Of a DNA stretch of 64,000 nucleotides, positions 35,646-43,664 are shown in pieces; position 1 is the stretch's first letter; every line of letters begins with the position of its first letter. The notes under the pieces were generated by a model. It had not been told where the DNA came from. It did no database searches and worked only from the letters and a program-made list of their open reading frames with translations. Position numbers and translations under genes: made by a program. Origin of the DNA: Prescottella agglutinans (lineage in GTDB: Bacteria > Actinomycetota > Actinomycetes > Mycobacteriales > Mycobacteriaceae); contig NZ_RKLP01000003.1 of assembly GCF_004011865.1 (NCBI RefSeq), positions 1 to 64,000 of the forward strand, given 5' to 3'.

Positions 35646-36820
35646 CCGTCCGGTGGTTCCGCCCCGTGCCCGACACCGAACAGGCGGACACCGCGGCCGA
35701 CGTCTTCCGCCGCGAGTTCGACGCCGACCCCGCCGGCGTGTGGGCGGCCCCCGGGCGGGTCAACCTCATCGGCGAGCACGTCGACTACGCGGGCGGGTTG
35801 TGCCTGCCGATCGCGTTGCCGCACAACACCGTCGTCGCCGTGTCGCCCCGCACCGACGGGCGGATCCGGCTGCGGTCGACCGACGGCGACCCGTGGGACG
35901 GGTGCCTCGACGACATCGGTCCTGGTCGGCCGGCCGGCTGGGCGTCGTACCCGGCCGGGGTGATCTGGGCGCTGCGTGAGAACGGTGTGCTCGCCGACGG
36001 TTTCGGCGGCGTCGACGCGGCGTTCGCCTCGGCGGTGCCGATCGGCGCGGGGCTGTCGAGTTCGGCGGCGCTCGAGTGCTCGTTGGCGCTCGCGCTCGCC
36101 CCGGATGCGGACCGCACGGCGCTGGCCGCGGCGTGCGTGCGGGCCGAGAACGAGGTGGCGTTGGCCCCCACCGGCGGCATGGATCAGGCGGCGTCGCTGC
36201 GGGCGTCGGAAGGGCATGCGCTGCTGCTGGATTCGGCATCGGGTGCGGCATCCGACGTGCCGTTCGATTCGGACGGCCTGTCGCTGTTGGTGATCGACAC
36301 CCGGGCCCCGCACCGGTTGGTCGACGGGCAGTACGCGAAGCGGCGGGCCTCGGTGGAGCGGGCGGCGCGACGGCTGGACGTCGCTTCGCTGCGTGAACTG
36401 GCCGACCGCGGCCGCGACGGCATGGACGCGGTGCGGTCGCTGAAGGACGACGTCCTGCGGCGCCGTGCCTGGCACGTGATCAGCGAGATCGCCCGCGTCC
36501 GGTTGGCGGTGCGGGCGTTGGAGTCCGGCGACTTCGACGAGTTCGGCCGGCTGCTGTACGCGTCGCACATGTCGCTCAGCCGCGACTTCGAGGTCTCGTG
36601 CCCCGAACTCGACAACGCCGTCGAGGCCACGATGATCGCCGGGGCGCTGGGCGCCCGGATGACCGGCGGCGGCTTCGGCGGCTCCGCGATCGCGCTGGTC
36701 CCGACCGGCCGGGTCGACGACGCGATCGAGACCACGCGCCGCCAGGCCGCCGAGCGGGGCCTGCCCGAACCCGCGTTCGCCGTCGTCGCGGCGTCGGCCC
36801 CGGCCCGCAGACTGCGCTGA
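35642..36820 (+). CDS. galK: Galactokinase
   Basis: A 392-residue GHMP kinase. The galactokinase signature GRVNLIGEHVDY is at 38-49, the ATP loop is PIGAGLSSSAALE, and the third motif is MTGGGFGGSAIAL. It phosphorylates galactose at C1. The GTG start overlaps galT by four bases (GTGA), so the two are coupled. No galE or transporter gene is adjacent. Confidence 0.93.
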   Translation: MTVRWFRPVPDTEQADTAADVFRREFDADPAGVWAAPGRVNLIGEHVDYAGGLCLPIALPHNTVVAVSPRTDGRIRLRSTDGDPWDGCLDDIGPGRPAGWASYPAGVIWALRENGVLADGFGGVDAAFASAVPIGAGLSSSAALECSLALALAPDADRTALAAACVRAENEVALAPTGGMDQAASLRASEGHALLLDSASGAASDVPFDSDGLSLLVIDTRAPHRLVDGQYAKRRASVERAARRLDVASLRELADRGRDGMDAVRSLKDDVLRRRAWHVISEIARVRLAVRALESGDFDEFGRLLYASHMSLSRDFEVSCPELDNAVEATMIAGALGARMTGGGFGGSAIALVPTGRVDDAIETTRRQAAERGLPEPAFAVVAASAPARRLR

Positions 36821-36919
36821 CCCTCGAAACGCGGGGTGGGTCCCGCCGATCGGGAGGGAGGGATCCCTTACCGGCGGCGCTGCGTCATCCTCGGGGCACG
36901 ACGACGAACGGAGCTCACC

Positions 36920-38068
36920 GTGAGCCACGCGCAACTGCGGATGTCCGAGCTGGGGTCCGATTCGGTCTCGGTGCTGCGGATCATCTCGTACTTCGACGAA
37001 CTCGGTGAGTCGGCGGCCAACGCGGACACCGTCGTCCGCTCGGCGGCCCTGCTCGCGGAGTGCCCGATCGGCGCCCGGTGGGCCTCGGGCACCGTGATCC
37101 GCTACGACGCGCTGGGGGATCCGCTCGACGAGGCCGCTCCGGCGGCCGCGGTCCGTCGGGAACCGGAGGTGTGGCTCGAACGGTGTGGCGCCGAACGTCC
37201 ACTCGACTCGGTGCTGCTGGACCGACTGCGCCACACGCTGCGGGTCGCGGCCGCCCGGTCGGGATCGACGGACGGGTTGCGCCTGGGCGATCCCGCCCTG
37301 CTCGAGGTGGTGCTCTCGGACAAGGAACGTCGCGAGGACCGGGTCCGCGCGGTGGGCCTGCTGGGGCTGGACCCGGCGCGCGAGGTCCGGGTGCTGGCGG
37401 TGTCGTCGGCGTCGAGCGCGTCTGCGGTCGAACTGATCTCGCGAACGTGCTCGGGACGGCTGGTGCGCTCGGTCGCGGTCGGCAACCTGACGGCGGTCCT
37501 CCTGCAGGACGGTGCGGACGGTCGCGCGCTCGCCGACGAACTGCATGCCGCGATCGTGGCCGAACACCCGCGCCCGACGAATCCGAGCGGCGATCGCGGC
37601 CCGTGGGTGGGCATCGGGGAGCGCCTGAGCGTGTACGCGGCGCCCACGTCGTGGAAGCAGGCACGGCGGGCGCTGCGGTTCGCGTCGTCGACCGGCTACG
37701 GGCGACGCGCGGTCACGTACGGGCGGCTCAGTTCGCTCGAACTGCTCGCCGAGCTGCCACTCGAACGCCTCCTCCACGATCGGGACGTCGCGCGGATCAA
37801 CGCGATCGCCGCATCGGTGACCGGGGCTCAGGAGGTGGCCACGCTCGAGGCGTCCTGCGTGTTCGGTTCGCTGCGGCGAACCGCCGCCGAACTGCACGTC
37901 CACCACAGCACCGTCGCCGCCCGGCTCGCGCGGCTCGAGTCCGAGATGGGCTGGGACCTGGAGGATTCGATGGACCGGTTCATGGCGACGCTGGTGCTGA
38001 TGATCCGTCGAATGGCGTTGTCGTCGACGGACCTGGCGGCGTCGGAGGTGTTCGGCCCCGGGTACTGA
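36920..38068 (+). CDS. PucR-type helix-turn-helix regulator
   Basis: A 382-residue protein. The C-terminal region has the PucR/CdaR helix-turn-helix (TLEASCVFGSLRRTAAELHV, HHSTVAARLARLE). The N-terminal two thirds may be a sensory domain related to those of PucR proteins. The GTG at 36920 has CGGAG upstream. It lies 99 bases after galK but is not a known galactose regulator. The next gene, encoding an NTF2-fold protein, is a possible target. Confidence 0.75.
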   Translation: MSHAQLRMSELGSDSVSVLRIISYFDELGESAANADTVVRSAALLAECPIGARWASGTVIRYDALGDPLDEAAPAAAVRREPEVWLERCGAERPLDSVLLDRLRHTLRVAAARSGSTDGLRLGDPALLEVVLSDKERREDRVRAVGLLGLDPAREVRVLAVSSASSASAVELISRTCSGRLVRSVAVGNLTAVLLQDGADGRALADELHAAIVAEHPRPTNPSGDRGPWVGIGERLSVYAAPTSWKQARRALRFASSTGYGRRAVTYGRLSSLELLAELPLERLLHDRDVARINAIAASVTGAQEVATLEASCVFGSLRRTAAELHVHHSTVAARLARLESEMGWDLEDSMDRFMATLVLMIRRMALSSTDLAASEVFGPGY

Positions 38069-38185
38069 GGATCCGACACGCGTCGGGGACCCGGCCGGAA
38101 TCGGCCGACGCCCGTCGGGTGACCAGCGGCCGTGACCTGGGTCACCATCGTTGCGAAGTTCGTTTCACCGGAAAGGAATTCGCAC

Positions 38186-38740
38186 ATGGCCGTCATCGAT
38201 CCCCGTCGCACGTGGGAACCGCTCGAGCAGCGCCTCGCCACCACCACCAACGCCCGCCACCGCGTCGTCCTCGGCGCGGTGATCGAGCACATGAAGGCGG
38301 AGGCCGCACCGGACCTCGACCGCCTCATGGCCACGCTCAGTCCCACCCCCGACTACCACTTCTGGAACGGCGGCCAGGACGTCGGACCCAAGGGCACCGA
38401 GGGGGTGAAGGCGTACTACATCGACTTCCTCGCGACGCGCACCAACATCCTCGAGTACGAACTCGACCGCCTCGTCGTCGACGACCACTGCCTGGTCACC
38501 GAGGGCTTCCTGAAGCAGATCTACCCGGGTGCGTACGCCGCGCAGATCGGGATCCCGGTCGACGACGAGTCGGCCGACTACCTCGTCGCGTTCCGGCAGC
38601 TGATCCTGTGGCCGGTGGACGAGGACGGACTCATCCAGGGCGAGGACTCGTACCACTCGGGGCCGTCGAGCGTCACCAAGCTGTCGTTCGACGAGCTGCC
38701 GCAGGAGTACATCGACCTGGTCCATACCCCCGCCACCTGA
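38186..38740 (+). CDS. NTF2/SnoaL-like protein
   Basis: A 184-residue protein with an NTF2-like pattern: MKAEAAPDLDRLMATLSPTP, DYHFWNGGQD, GTEGVKAYYIDFLA, then ELDRLVVDDHCLVTEGFLKQ and a terminal FRQLILWPVDEDGLIQGEDS. Similar proteins occur as unknown enzymes near steroid or terpene catabolism genes. The ATG has AAAGGA upstream. It follows the PucR-type regulator gene and ends ten bases before a dispersed palindrome. Confidence 0.7.
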   Translation: MAVIDPRRTWEPLEQRLATTTNARHRVVLGAVIEHMKAEAAPDLDRLMATLSPTPDYHFWNGGQDVGPKGTEGVKAYYIDFLATRTNILEYELDRLVVDDHCLVTEGFLKQIYPGAYAAQIGIPVDDESADYLVAFRQLILWPVDEDGLIQGEDSYHSGPSSVTKLSFDELPQEYIDLVHTPAT

Positions 38741-38749
38741 CCCCGCGAA

Positions 38750-38813
38750 CGCGTTTTGCGCACTTGTCGCTGCCCGGGGCACCGGGAATTCCACGACAAG
38801 TGCGCAAAACGCG
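38750..38813. repeat. Dispersed palindrome, copy 2
   Basis: 20-base perfect arms CGCGTTTTGCGCACTTGTCG (38750-38769) and its reverse complement (38794-38813) with a 24-base loop unrelated to the loop of copy 1. It lies between two convergent genes. Confidence 0.85.
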
Positions 38814-38827
38814 AGGGGGGTGGGGGC

Positions 38828-40072
38828 TCAGTCCGCGTCGCCGACGGTGACGGCGACGGCCTCCTCGACGCTGTGCGGTTCCGGATCGTGCTCGTCGACG
38901 TGGGCGAGGATCTTGCGGCCCGTGGCGAGCACGAGGATGCCGGCGACGGTGCACGCCGCGCCCACCCAGAACGGCAGGTGGACGTTGTGCTCGCCGAGCT
39001 TGCCCGCGACGTACGGGGCGGCGGCACCGCCGACGAACCGGACGAAGCTGTAGGCGGCCGACGCCGTCGAACGCTCGACCGGCGCCGAGATCATCACCGT
39101 CTCGGTGATGAGCGTGTTGTTGACGCCGAGGAACAGCCCCGCGAGGACGACGCACACGATGAGCACGGGCTTGGACTCGGTGAACAGCGCCATCGCGCCC
39201 AGGTCGAGCGCGAACAGCGTCAGCGCCGCGATCATCATCGGCAGCGTGCCGAAGCGGCGCTGCAGGCGCGGGGCGAGGAACACCGAGGCGATCGCCAGCA
39301 TCAGGCCCCAGCCGAAGAAGATGAAACCGATCGAGTACGTGCCCATGTCGAGCGGGAACGGGGTGTACGCGAGCAGCGTGAAGAAGCCGTAGTTGTACAG
39401 CAGCGCCGTGATCGCGACGGTCAGCAGACCGCGGTGGCGCAGCGCCTGGAACGGGGCGGCCAGCGACGTGCGGTGCTGCGGCTTCGGGGCCTTCGGCAGC
39501 ATCACCATGATGAGGATGAACGCGATCGCCATGAGGGTCGCGACGCCGAAGAACGGTGCGCGCCAGCTGATGTTGCCGAGCACGCCGCCGACGAGCGGGC
39601 CGACGGCGATGCCGATGCCGAGTGCCGCCTCGTACAGGATGATCGCCTGGGCGACACCACCGCTGGCGGCGCCGACGATCGCGGCCAGCGCGGTCGCGAT
39701 GAACAGCGCGTTGCCCAGGCCCCAGCCGGCGCGGAAGCCGACGATCTGGTCGATCGTGTCCGACGCGCCGGCGGCTGCGGCGAACACCACGATGATCGCC
39801 AGGCCCCACAGCAGCGTCTTCTTCGCGCCGATGCGGCTGGAGATCATGCCCGTGAACAGCATCGCCACGCCTGTGACCAGCATGTAGCTGGTGAACAGCA
39901 GCGACACCTGGGACGGGCTGGCGTCGAGCTGCTCGGCGATCGGCTTGAGGATCGGATCGACGAGTCCGATGCCCATGAACGCGATGACGCTGGCGAAGGC
40001 TACGGCCCACACCGCTTTCGGTTGTTGCAGGATGCTCGGCTTGCTCGCGGCCGGTGCGGTCGTGGTGCTCAC
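38828..40072 (-). CDS. MFS transporter (12 TM)
   Basis: A 414-residue major facilitator protein with motif A-like SSRIGAKKTLLWG and a TM5 motif-C-like GIGIAVGPLVGGVLG. This fits a drug:H+ antiporter of the 12-TM DHA1 group. The C-terminal tail is acidic. It is preceded by a MarR gene on the same strand, with 28 bases between, so the MarR protein probably controls an operon of the two. Confidence 0.88.
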   Translation of the reverse strand: MSTTTAPAASKPSILQQPKAVWAVAFASVIAFMGIGLVDPILKPIAEQLDASPSQVSLLFTSYMLVTGVAMLFTGMISSRIGAKKTLLWGLAIIVVFAAAAGASDTIDQIVGFRAGWGLGNALFIATALAAIVGAASGGVAQAIILYEAALGIGIAVGPLVGGVLGNISWRAPFFGVATLMAIAFILIMVMLPKAPKPQHRTSLAAPFQALRHRGLLTVAITALLYNYGFFTLLAYTPFPLDMGTYSIGFIFFGWGLMLAIASVFLAPRLQRRFGTLPMMIAALTLFALDLGAMALFTESKPVLIVCVVLAGLFLGVNNTLITETVMISAPVERSTASAAYSFVRFVGGAAAPYVAGKLGEHNVHLPFWVGAACTVAGILVLATGRKILAHVDEHDPEPHSVEEAVAVTVGDAD

Positions 40073-40100
40073 GTATCCCTCCCTGGAGGTGTCGTGTCGG

Positions 40101-40547
40101 TCAGTTGTCGGTGACGGCGGTCCGGATGATCGCCCGGAGTTCGCCGAGTCCCTCCGCGAGCAGAGCGATCTGCTCGGGTGCGAGGTGCGTGAAGAGCGGT
40201 GTCAGGACGTCGGCGAGGTTGCGTCGGCCCTCGGCGAGCCAGTCCCGGCCCGTGTCGGTGATGCCGACGAGGACGGCGCGACTGTCGTCGGGGTCCTGTT
40301 CCCGCGAGACGAGGCCTTCCTGGCCCAGCTTCTTCAGCAGTGCCGTCGCCGACGGCTGCGACGAGCTGTCGAGCCGGGCGAACGTACTGATCCGAAGCGG
40401 ACCCTGTTCCTCGAGCAGCGACAGAGCCCGCATCCACGACCGGGGGCGGTCGTCGATGGCGAGCGTCGAGGCGAGGCGAGTGAAGCGGTGGGCGTTGCTC
40501 ACCAGGTCGACGAGCAGATCGCGGAACTGGGGATCGGTCGAACTCAC
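40101..40547 (-). CDS. MarR-family regulator
   Basis: A 148-residue winged-helix regulator: LRISTFARLDSSSQPSATAL (recognition region), KKLGQEGLVSREQDPDDSRA and VLVGITDTGRDWL (wing). The start is a GTG. Just upstream lies an AT-rich palindrome, TTACATA-N11-TATGTAA (40560-40584), the obvious candidate for its own operator. It likely represses itself and the downstream MFS gene. Confidence 0.87.
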   Translation of the reverse strand: MSSTDPQFRDLLVDLVSNAHRFTRLASTLAIDDRPRSWMRALSLLEEQGPLRISTFARLDSSSQPSATALLKKLGQEGLVSREQDPDDSRAVLVGITDTGRDWLAEGRRNLADVLTPLFTHLAPEQIALLAEGLGELRAIIRTAVTDN

Positions 40548-40559
40548 GGAAGATAATAA

Positions 40560-40584
40560 TTACATAAGCTAACTATCTATGTAA
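40560..40584. promoter_or_regulatory. MarR operator candidate
   Basis: TTACATA-N11-TATGTAA, perfect 7-base arms, 13 bases before the MarR start, in a short AT-rich stretch of otherwise GC-rich DNA. Confidence 0.6.
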
Positions 40585-40586
40585 AC

Positions 40587-40654
40587 CCCCGCTTTGCGCA
40601 CTTGTCGCGACGAAACGGTCGGTTCCGGACGCGCCAAGTGCGCAAAACGCGGGG
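40587..40654. repeat. Dispersed palindrome, copy 3
   Basis: Arms CCCCGCTTTGCGCACTTG and CAAGTGCGCAAAACGCGGGG. The left arm has lost two bases (GCTTTG for GCGTTTTG), so this copy is imperfect. It is in a divergent promoter region, next to the MarR operator, so it cannot be only a terminator. Confidence 0.75.
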
Positions 40655-40736
40655 AGGGGAGGGCGGCGGCGGTACGGTCGTGCCGAATCGGACACCGGCA
40701 ACGCGGCCGGGCCGAATCGGACACGAGGGAGTGGGC

Positions 40737-41471
40737 ATGGCATTCGCGAGCGGCAAGAAGTGGGGACTCGAGCACGCGGTGTTCGTCGGTGCGACGGCGG
40801 CGACGATCTACGGTGCGGTCACCGGACGTGAGCGGGTCCAGCAGGTCGCGAAGCCGCTCATCGCGCCGGCGCTCGCGACCCGGGTGCTCCGCCGCCGCGA
40901 CGACCTCGACACCGCGGACACCACGCTGCTCGTCGCCGGCCTCGCGGCCGCGACCGTCGGTGACGTGTTCATGATCGACCCCGACATCGACAGCCGGCTG
41001 AAGCGTGGCGCGACCTCGTTCGGCGTCATGCAGGTGACGTACTCGTCGCTCCTCGTCCGCCGCGGTGCGCGGCCCCGCCTCGCGGCCGCCCTGCCGCGCC
41101 TGGGTGCGTGGGCGGGGGCGTCGGGCCTGCTGAACGCCAAGGCGCCGACGGTCGCGAAGACGCTGACCGGATACGGCGCGCTGCTCGGCACCACCGCGAC
41201 GCTCGCGGCCGACCCCGCGCTCGCACCGGGGGCGGCCGACGTCGCCGGACTGCCGATGCCGAACCGTCGCGACCGGCGCAGCTGGCTCGGCCTCGGCGGG
41301 CTGCTGTTCTCCGGGTCCGACGGGACGATCGTGGTGCGCAAGCTGTTCCTGCGTGGCGAGAAGTCGCGTGCCGTGGCGGAGGGGGCCATCCTGGCGTCGT
41401 ATGCCGCCGCGCAGTTGCTGCTGGTCGAGGGCATGATCGCCCTCGGCGGCGGGAAGGCGCGGAACGGCTAG
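40737..41471 (+). CDS. YhhN-family membrane protein (lysoplasmalogenase-like)
   Basis: A 244-residue integral membrane protein with about seven hydrophobic segments. TLLVAGLAAATVGDVFMIDP, KRGATSFGVMQVTYSSLLVR and SWLGLGGLLFSGSDGTIVVR are the YhhN/TMEM86 hallmarks (conserved D and G-D-x-x-L-type acids). TMEM86-type enzymes hydrolyse the vinyl-ether bond of lysoplasmalogens; most bacterial members are untested. The ATG at 40737 has GAGGGAG upstream. Confidence 0.75.
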   Translation: MAFASGKKWGLEHAVFVGATAATIYGAVTGRERVQQVAKPLIAPALATRVLRRRDDLDTADTTLLVAGLAAATVGDVFMIDPDIDSRLKRGATSFGVMQVTYSSLLVRRGARPRLAAALPRLGAWAGASGLLNAKAPTVAKTLTGYGALLGTTATLAADPALAPGAADVAGLPMPNRRDRRSWLGLGGLLFSGSDGTIVVRKLFLRGEKSRAVAEGAILASYAAAQLLLVEGMIALGGGKARNG

Positions 41472-41914
41472 GGGTAGATCAGGATTCGGTCGCGGTTGTG
41501 CGGGTCGACGCGGATGGAGATGGTCTCACCGGCGACGAACCGCGACCGATTCTCCGGTAGCACCTCGTACAGGACCCGGCCGGAGTACGACTCCGACCCC
41601 GGCACCGTGAGCGCGAGGTCGAGTTCGGTGAGTTCGCCGTTGTCGACCGTGCGCCGGATCGGCTGGGCGCGACGGATCTTCGCCCACCCCTCGATGCCGT
41701 GCTTGGCGAGTTTGCGTTCGGCGTGGGTGGGGCGGTCGGCCCACATCATGCCCAGTCCGAGTGCGGATCCGTAGGCCGCGAGCAGTCCGCCGATCTGGTA
41801 CGGGATCGTGCCCTCGGGGGTGTGTTCGATGAGCCATCCGAGCCAGATCGACAGGACGATGACGTAGCTGACGGTGATGAAGCAGACGGTGCGAACGATG
41901 CATGGGTGGTTCAT
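41468..41914 (-). CDS. Small membrane protein with DUF3592-like domain
   Basis: A 148-residue protein with two membrane helices (VCFITVSYVIVLSIWLGWLI and IGGLLAAYGSALGLGMMWA) followed by a small beta domain (IEGWAKIRRAQPIRRT, YSGRVLYEVLPENRSRFVAG, ISIRVDPHNRDRILIYP). This resembles DUF3592. The end overlaps the convergent YhhN gene by four bases. Function unknown. Confidence 0.7.
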   Translation of the reverse strand: MNHPCIVRTVCFITVSYVIVLSIWLGWLIEHTPEGTIPYQIGGLLAAYGSALGLGMMWADRPTHAERKLAKHGIEGWAKIRRAQPIRRTVDNGELTELDLALTVPGSESYSGRVLYEVLPENRSRFVAGETISIRVDPHNRDRILIYP

Positions 41915-41941
41915 GGCCTTCTTCTCGTGACGCCACCCAGC

Positions 41942-42577
41942 CTAGTCGTCCAGGGGCGTCGCGGCCGACGTGGCCGCGGAGTATCCGGGCTGCGCGACGA
42001 TCGCCGGCGCGAGCCATCGTCGCAGGTAGCGGCGTAGTTCGTCGTCGGTGCGCTGCGGGCTGCCGGGGGAGACGAAGAACGACTGCATCGTCCGCAGCAG
42101 GTGCTCGACGAGTTCGCTCAGCGCCGCGTCGTCGTAGCCGTGCCGCTCCCAGTCGACGTCGAAACGTCGGATCATGGTCATGCCGAAGGCCTGCGCCTCC
42201 TCCGACGTGATCCCGTCGGTGTGCGACGGCGTACCCAGCATGATGCCCAGGTGCGGGGTGCGGCGGACGTCGTCGAGCGTGTAGACGACGCCCTCGACCA
42301 GGGCGTCCGCGGGGTCGTCGAGGCCCTGCACGTGTCGGGTCAGGCGGTCGAGGAACGCGCCGACCGACGCGATCGCGGACGCCCGCATGAGCGCGTCGGC
42401 GCTGGGGAAGTAGCGGTACACCGTCTGCCGGATCACTCCCAGGGATTCCGCGACGTCCGCGATGCTGACCGCCGATCCGGTGCGGGCGATCGTCTCGACC
42501 GCGGCGGCGACGATCCGCCGCGCGGCCTCTTCGTCGTCGACCGGCGGCTTGCCGCCCCATCCCCGTCTGCGTGCCAC
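41942..42577 (-). CDS. TetR-family regulator
   Basis: A 211-residue TetR protein: VDDEEAARRIVAAAVETIAR, VSIADVAESLGVIRQTVYRY, FPSADALM. The GTG at 42577 (VARRRGWGG) is the best start; no strong ribosome site is visible and the frame is open further upstream. It is divergent from the two-gene unit at 42735-44821, with a CAATCATAC/GTATGATTG palindrome between, so it probably represses that unit. Confidence 0.83.
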   Translation of the reverse strand: MARRRGWGGKPPVDDEEAARRIVAAAVETIARTGSAVSIADVAESLGVIRQTVYRYFPSADALMRASAIASVGAFLDRLTRHVQGLDDPADALVEGVVYTLDDVRRTPHLGIMLGTPSHTDGITSEEAQAFGMTMIRRFDVDWERHGYDDAALSELVEHLLRTMQSFFVSPGSPQRTDDELRRYLRRWLAPAIVAQPGYSAATSAATPLDD

Positions 42578-42638
42578 GGGCGGACCGTACCAGCAGCGCG
42601 ACCGGTTCCCGCGCAGGTGGCGGCGATTTCGCCGAAAG

Positions 42639-42672
42639 CAATCATACAAACGAAATGTCGATCGTATGATTG
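42639..42672. promoter_or_regulatory. TetR operator candidate
   Basis: CAATCATAC (42639-42647) and GTATGATTG (42664-42672), perfect 9-base arms 16 bases apart, midway in the divergent gap between the TetR gene and the hydrolase gene; AT-rich in a GC-rich setting. Confidence 0.65.
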
Positions 42673-42734
42673 CCGCGATCGTGGCCCCGGCCTGCGCGGA
42701 CGGGCCCGCACCGACGACGAACGAGGTAGTGCGC

Positions 42735-43664
42735 ATGACGGATCTCAAGCCCCGGAAGATGGACTTCGGGTTCGACGACGGGGACGTCCCGTTCCTGTGG
42801 AACCCCGACAACCCGGCCTGGTCGAGCATGTCGAACGCGGTGTCGTTCCTGGCCATCGGCTTCGAGAAGATGATCGTGAAGCTGATCCTGCAGGCCAAGC
42901 CCCTCATCACCGACCCCGAGGTCGCGGAGGAGGCGGTCGCGTTCATGCGGCAGGAGGGTCACCACTCGACCGCGCACCGCCAGCACGTGAACGGGCTGAT
43001 CCGCAGCTACCCGGGCCTGCAGAACACGCTCGACGCGGTGATCGGCGAGTTCGACCTGCTGACCGAGCGCACCTCGATCGACTACCGGCTCGCGTACACC
43101 GCCGACCTCGAGGCCACGTTCACCCCGGTCTTCAAGCTCATGCTCGACAACGAGGCGACGCTGTTCGCGCCCGGCGACGACCGGGTCGCCTCCCTGTTCC
43201 TCTGGCACTTCGTCGAGGAGGTCGAGCACCGCAGCTCCGCGCTGGTCATCTACAACGCCGTCGTCGGCAACGAGCTGTACCGGATGCGGATGGCGCCGTC
43301 GGTCTTCGCGCACGTGCTGAAGTCGATCCGGATCGCGTGCGCCGGCTTCAACCAGCACGTCCCGCTGTCCGAGCGGAAGGTCGACTCGCTGTCGATGTTC
43401 GCCCGGCACCGGGCCAAGCAGCGGGTGCTCACCGCGTTCGCCCCGTACCTGACCAAGGGGCCGATGCCGCGTGCCTTCGACGGTCTCCCGATCGGCGAGC
43501 AGCTCACCGCGCTGCGCGGCGCCGTCCGCAGCCAGATGCCCGGACACAACCCGACCCACGAGAAGCTGCCGGTCCTCGCCGGTGACTGGTTCGCCCGCTA
43601 CGACGCCGGCTACGACTGCACCCGCTGGTACACGGCCGAGCCGGTGTCGTCGGGGGTGAACTGA
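42735..43664 (+). CDS. PF10118-type metal-dependent hydrolase
   Basis: A 309-residue helical protein resembling the PF10118 family (annotated metal-dependent hydrolase). Likely metal ligands are in EEAVAFMRQEGHHSTAHRQH, YTADLEATFTPVF, and LWHFVEEVEHRSSALVIY, a set of E..H and ExxxEH motifs that resembles a di-iron four-helix bundle; a ferritin-like oxygenase is a fair alternative. The start at ATG 42735 (MTDLKPRK) is supported by GAGG. Its stop overlaps the next start by one base, so it is coupled to a membrane protein. Confidence 0.78.
   Translation: MTDLKPRKMDFGFDDGDVPFLWNPDNPAWSSMSNAVSFLAIGFEKMIVKLILQAKPLITDPEVAEEAVAFMRQEGHHSTAHRQHVNGLIRSYPGLQNTLDAVIGEFDLLTERTSIDYRLAYTADLEATFTPVFKLMLDNEATLFAPGDDRVASLFLWHFVEEVEHRSSALVIYNAVVGNELYRMRMAPSVFAHVLKSIRIACAGFNQHVPLSERKVDSLSMFARHRAKQRVLTAFAPYLTKGPMPRAFDGLPIGEQLTALRGAVRSQMPGHNPTHEKLPVLAGDWFARYDAGYDCTRWYTAEPVSSGVN

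Noticed and set aside
35132-37906. A long open frame (about 924 codons) opposite galT/galK and the PucR-type gene
   Set aside because: It crosses three well-supported genes, has an Arg/Pro/His-rich composition and no motif; it is a GC shadow.
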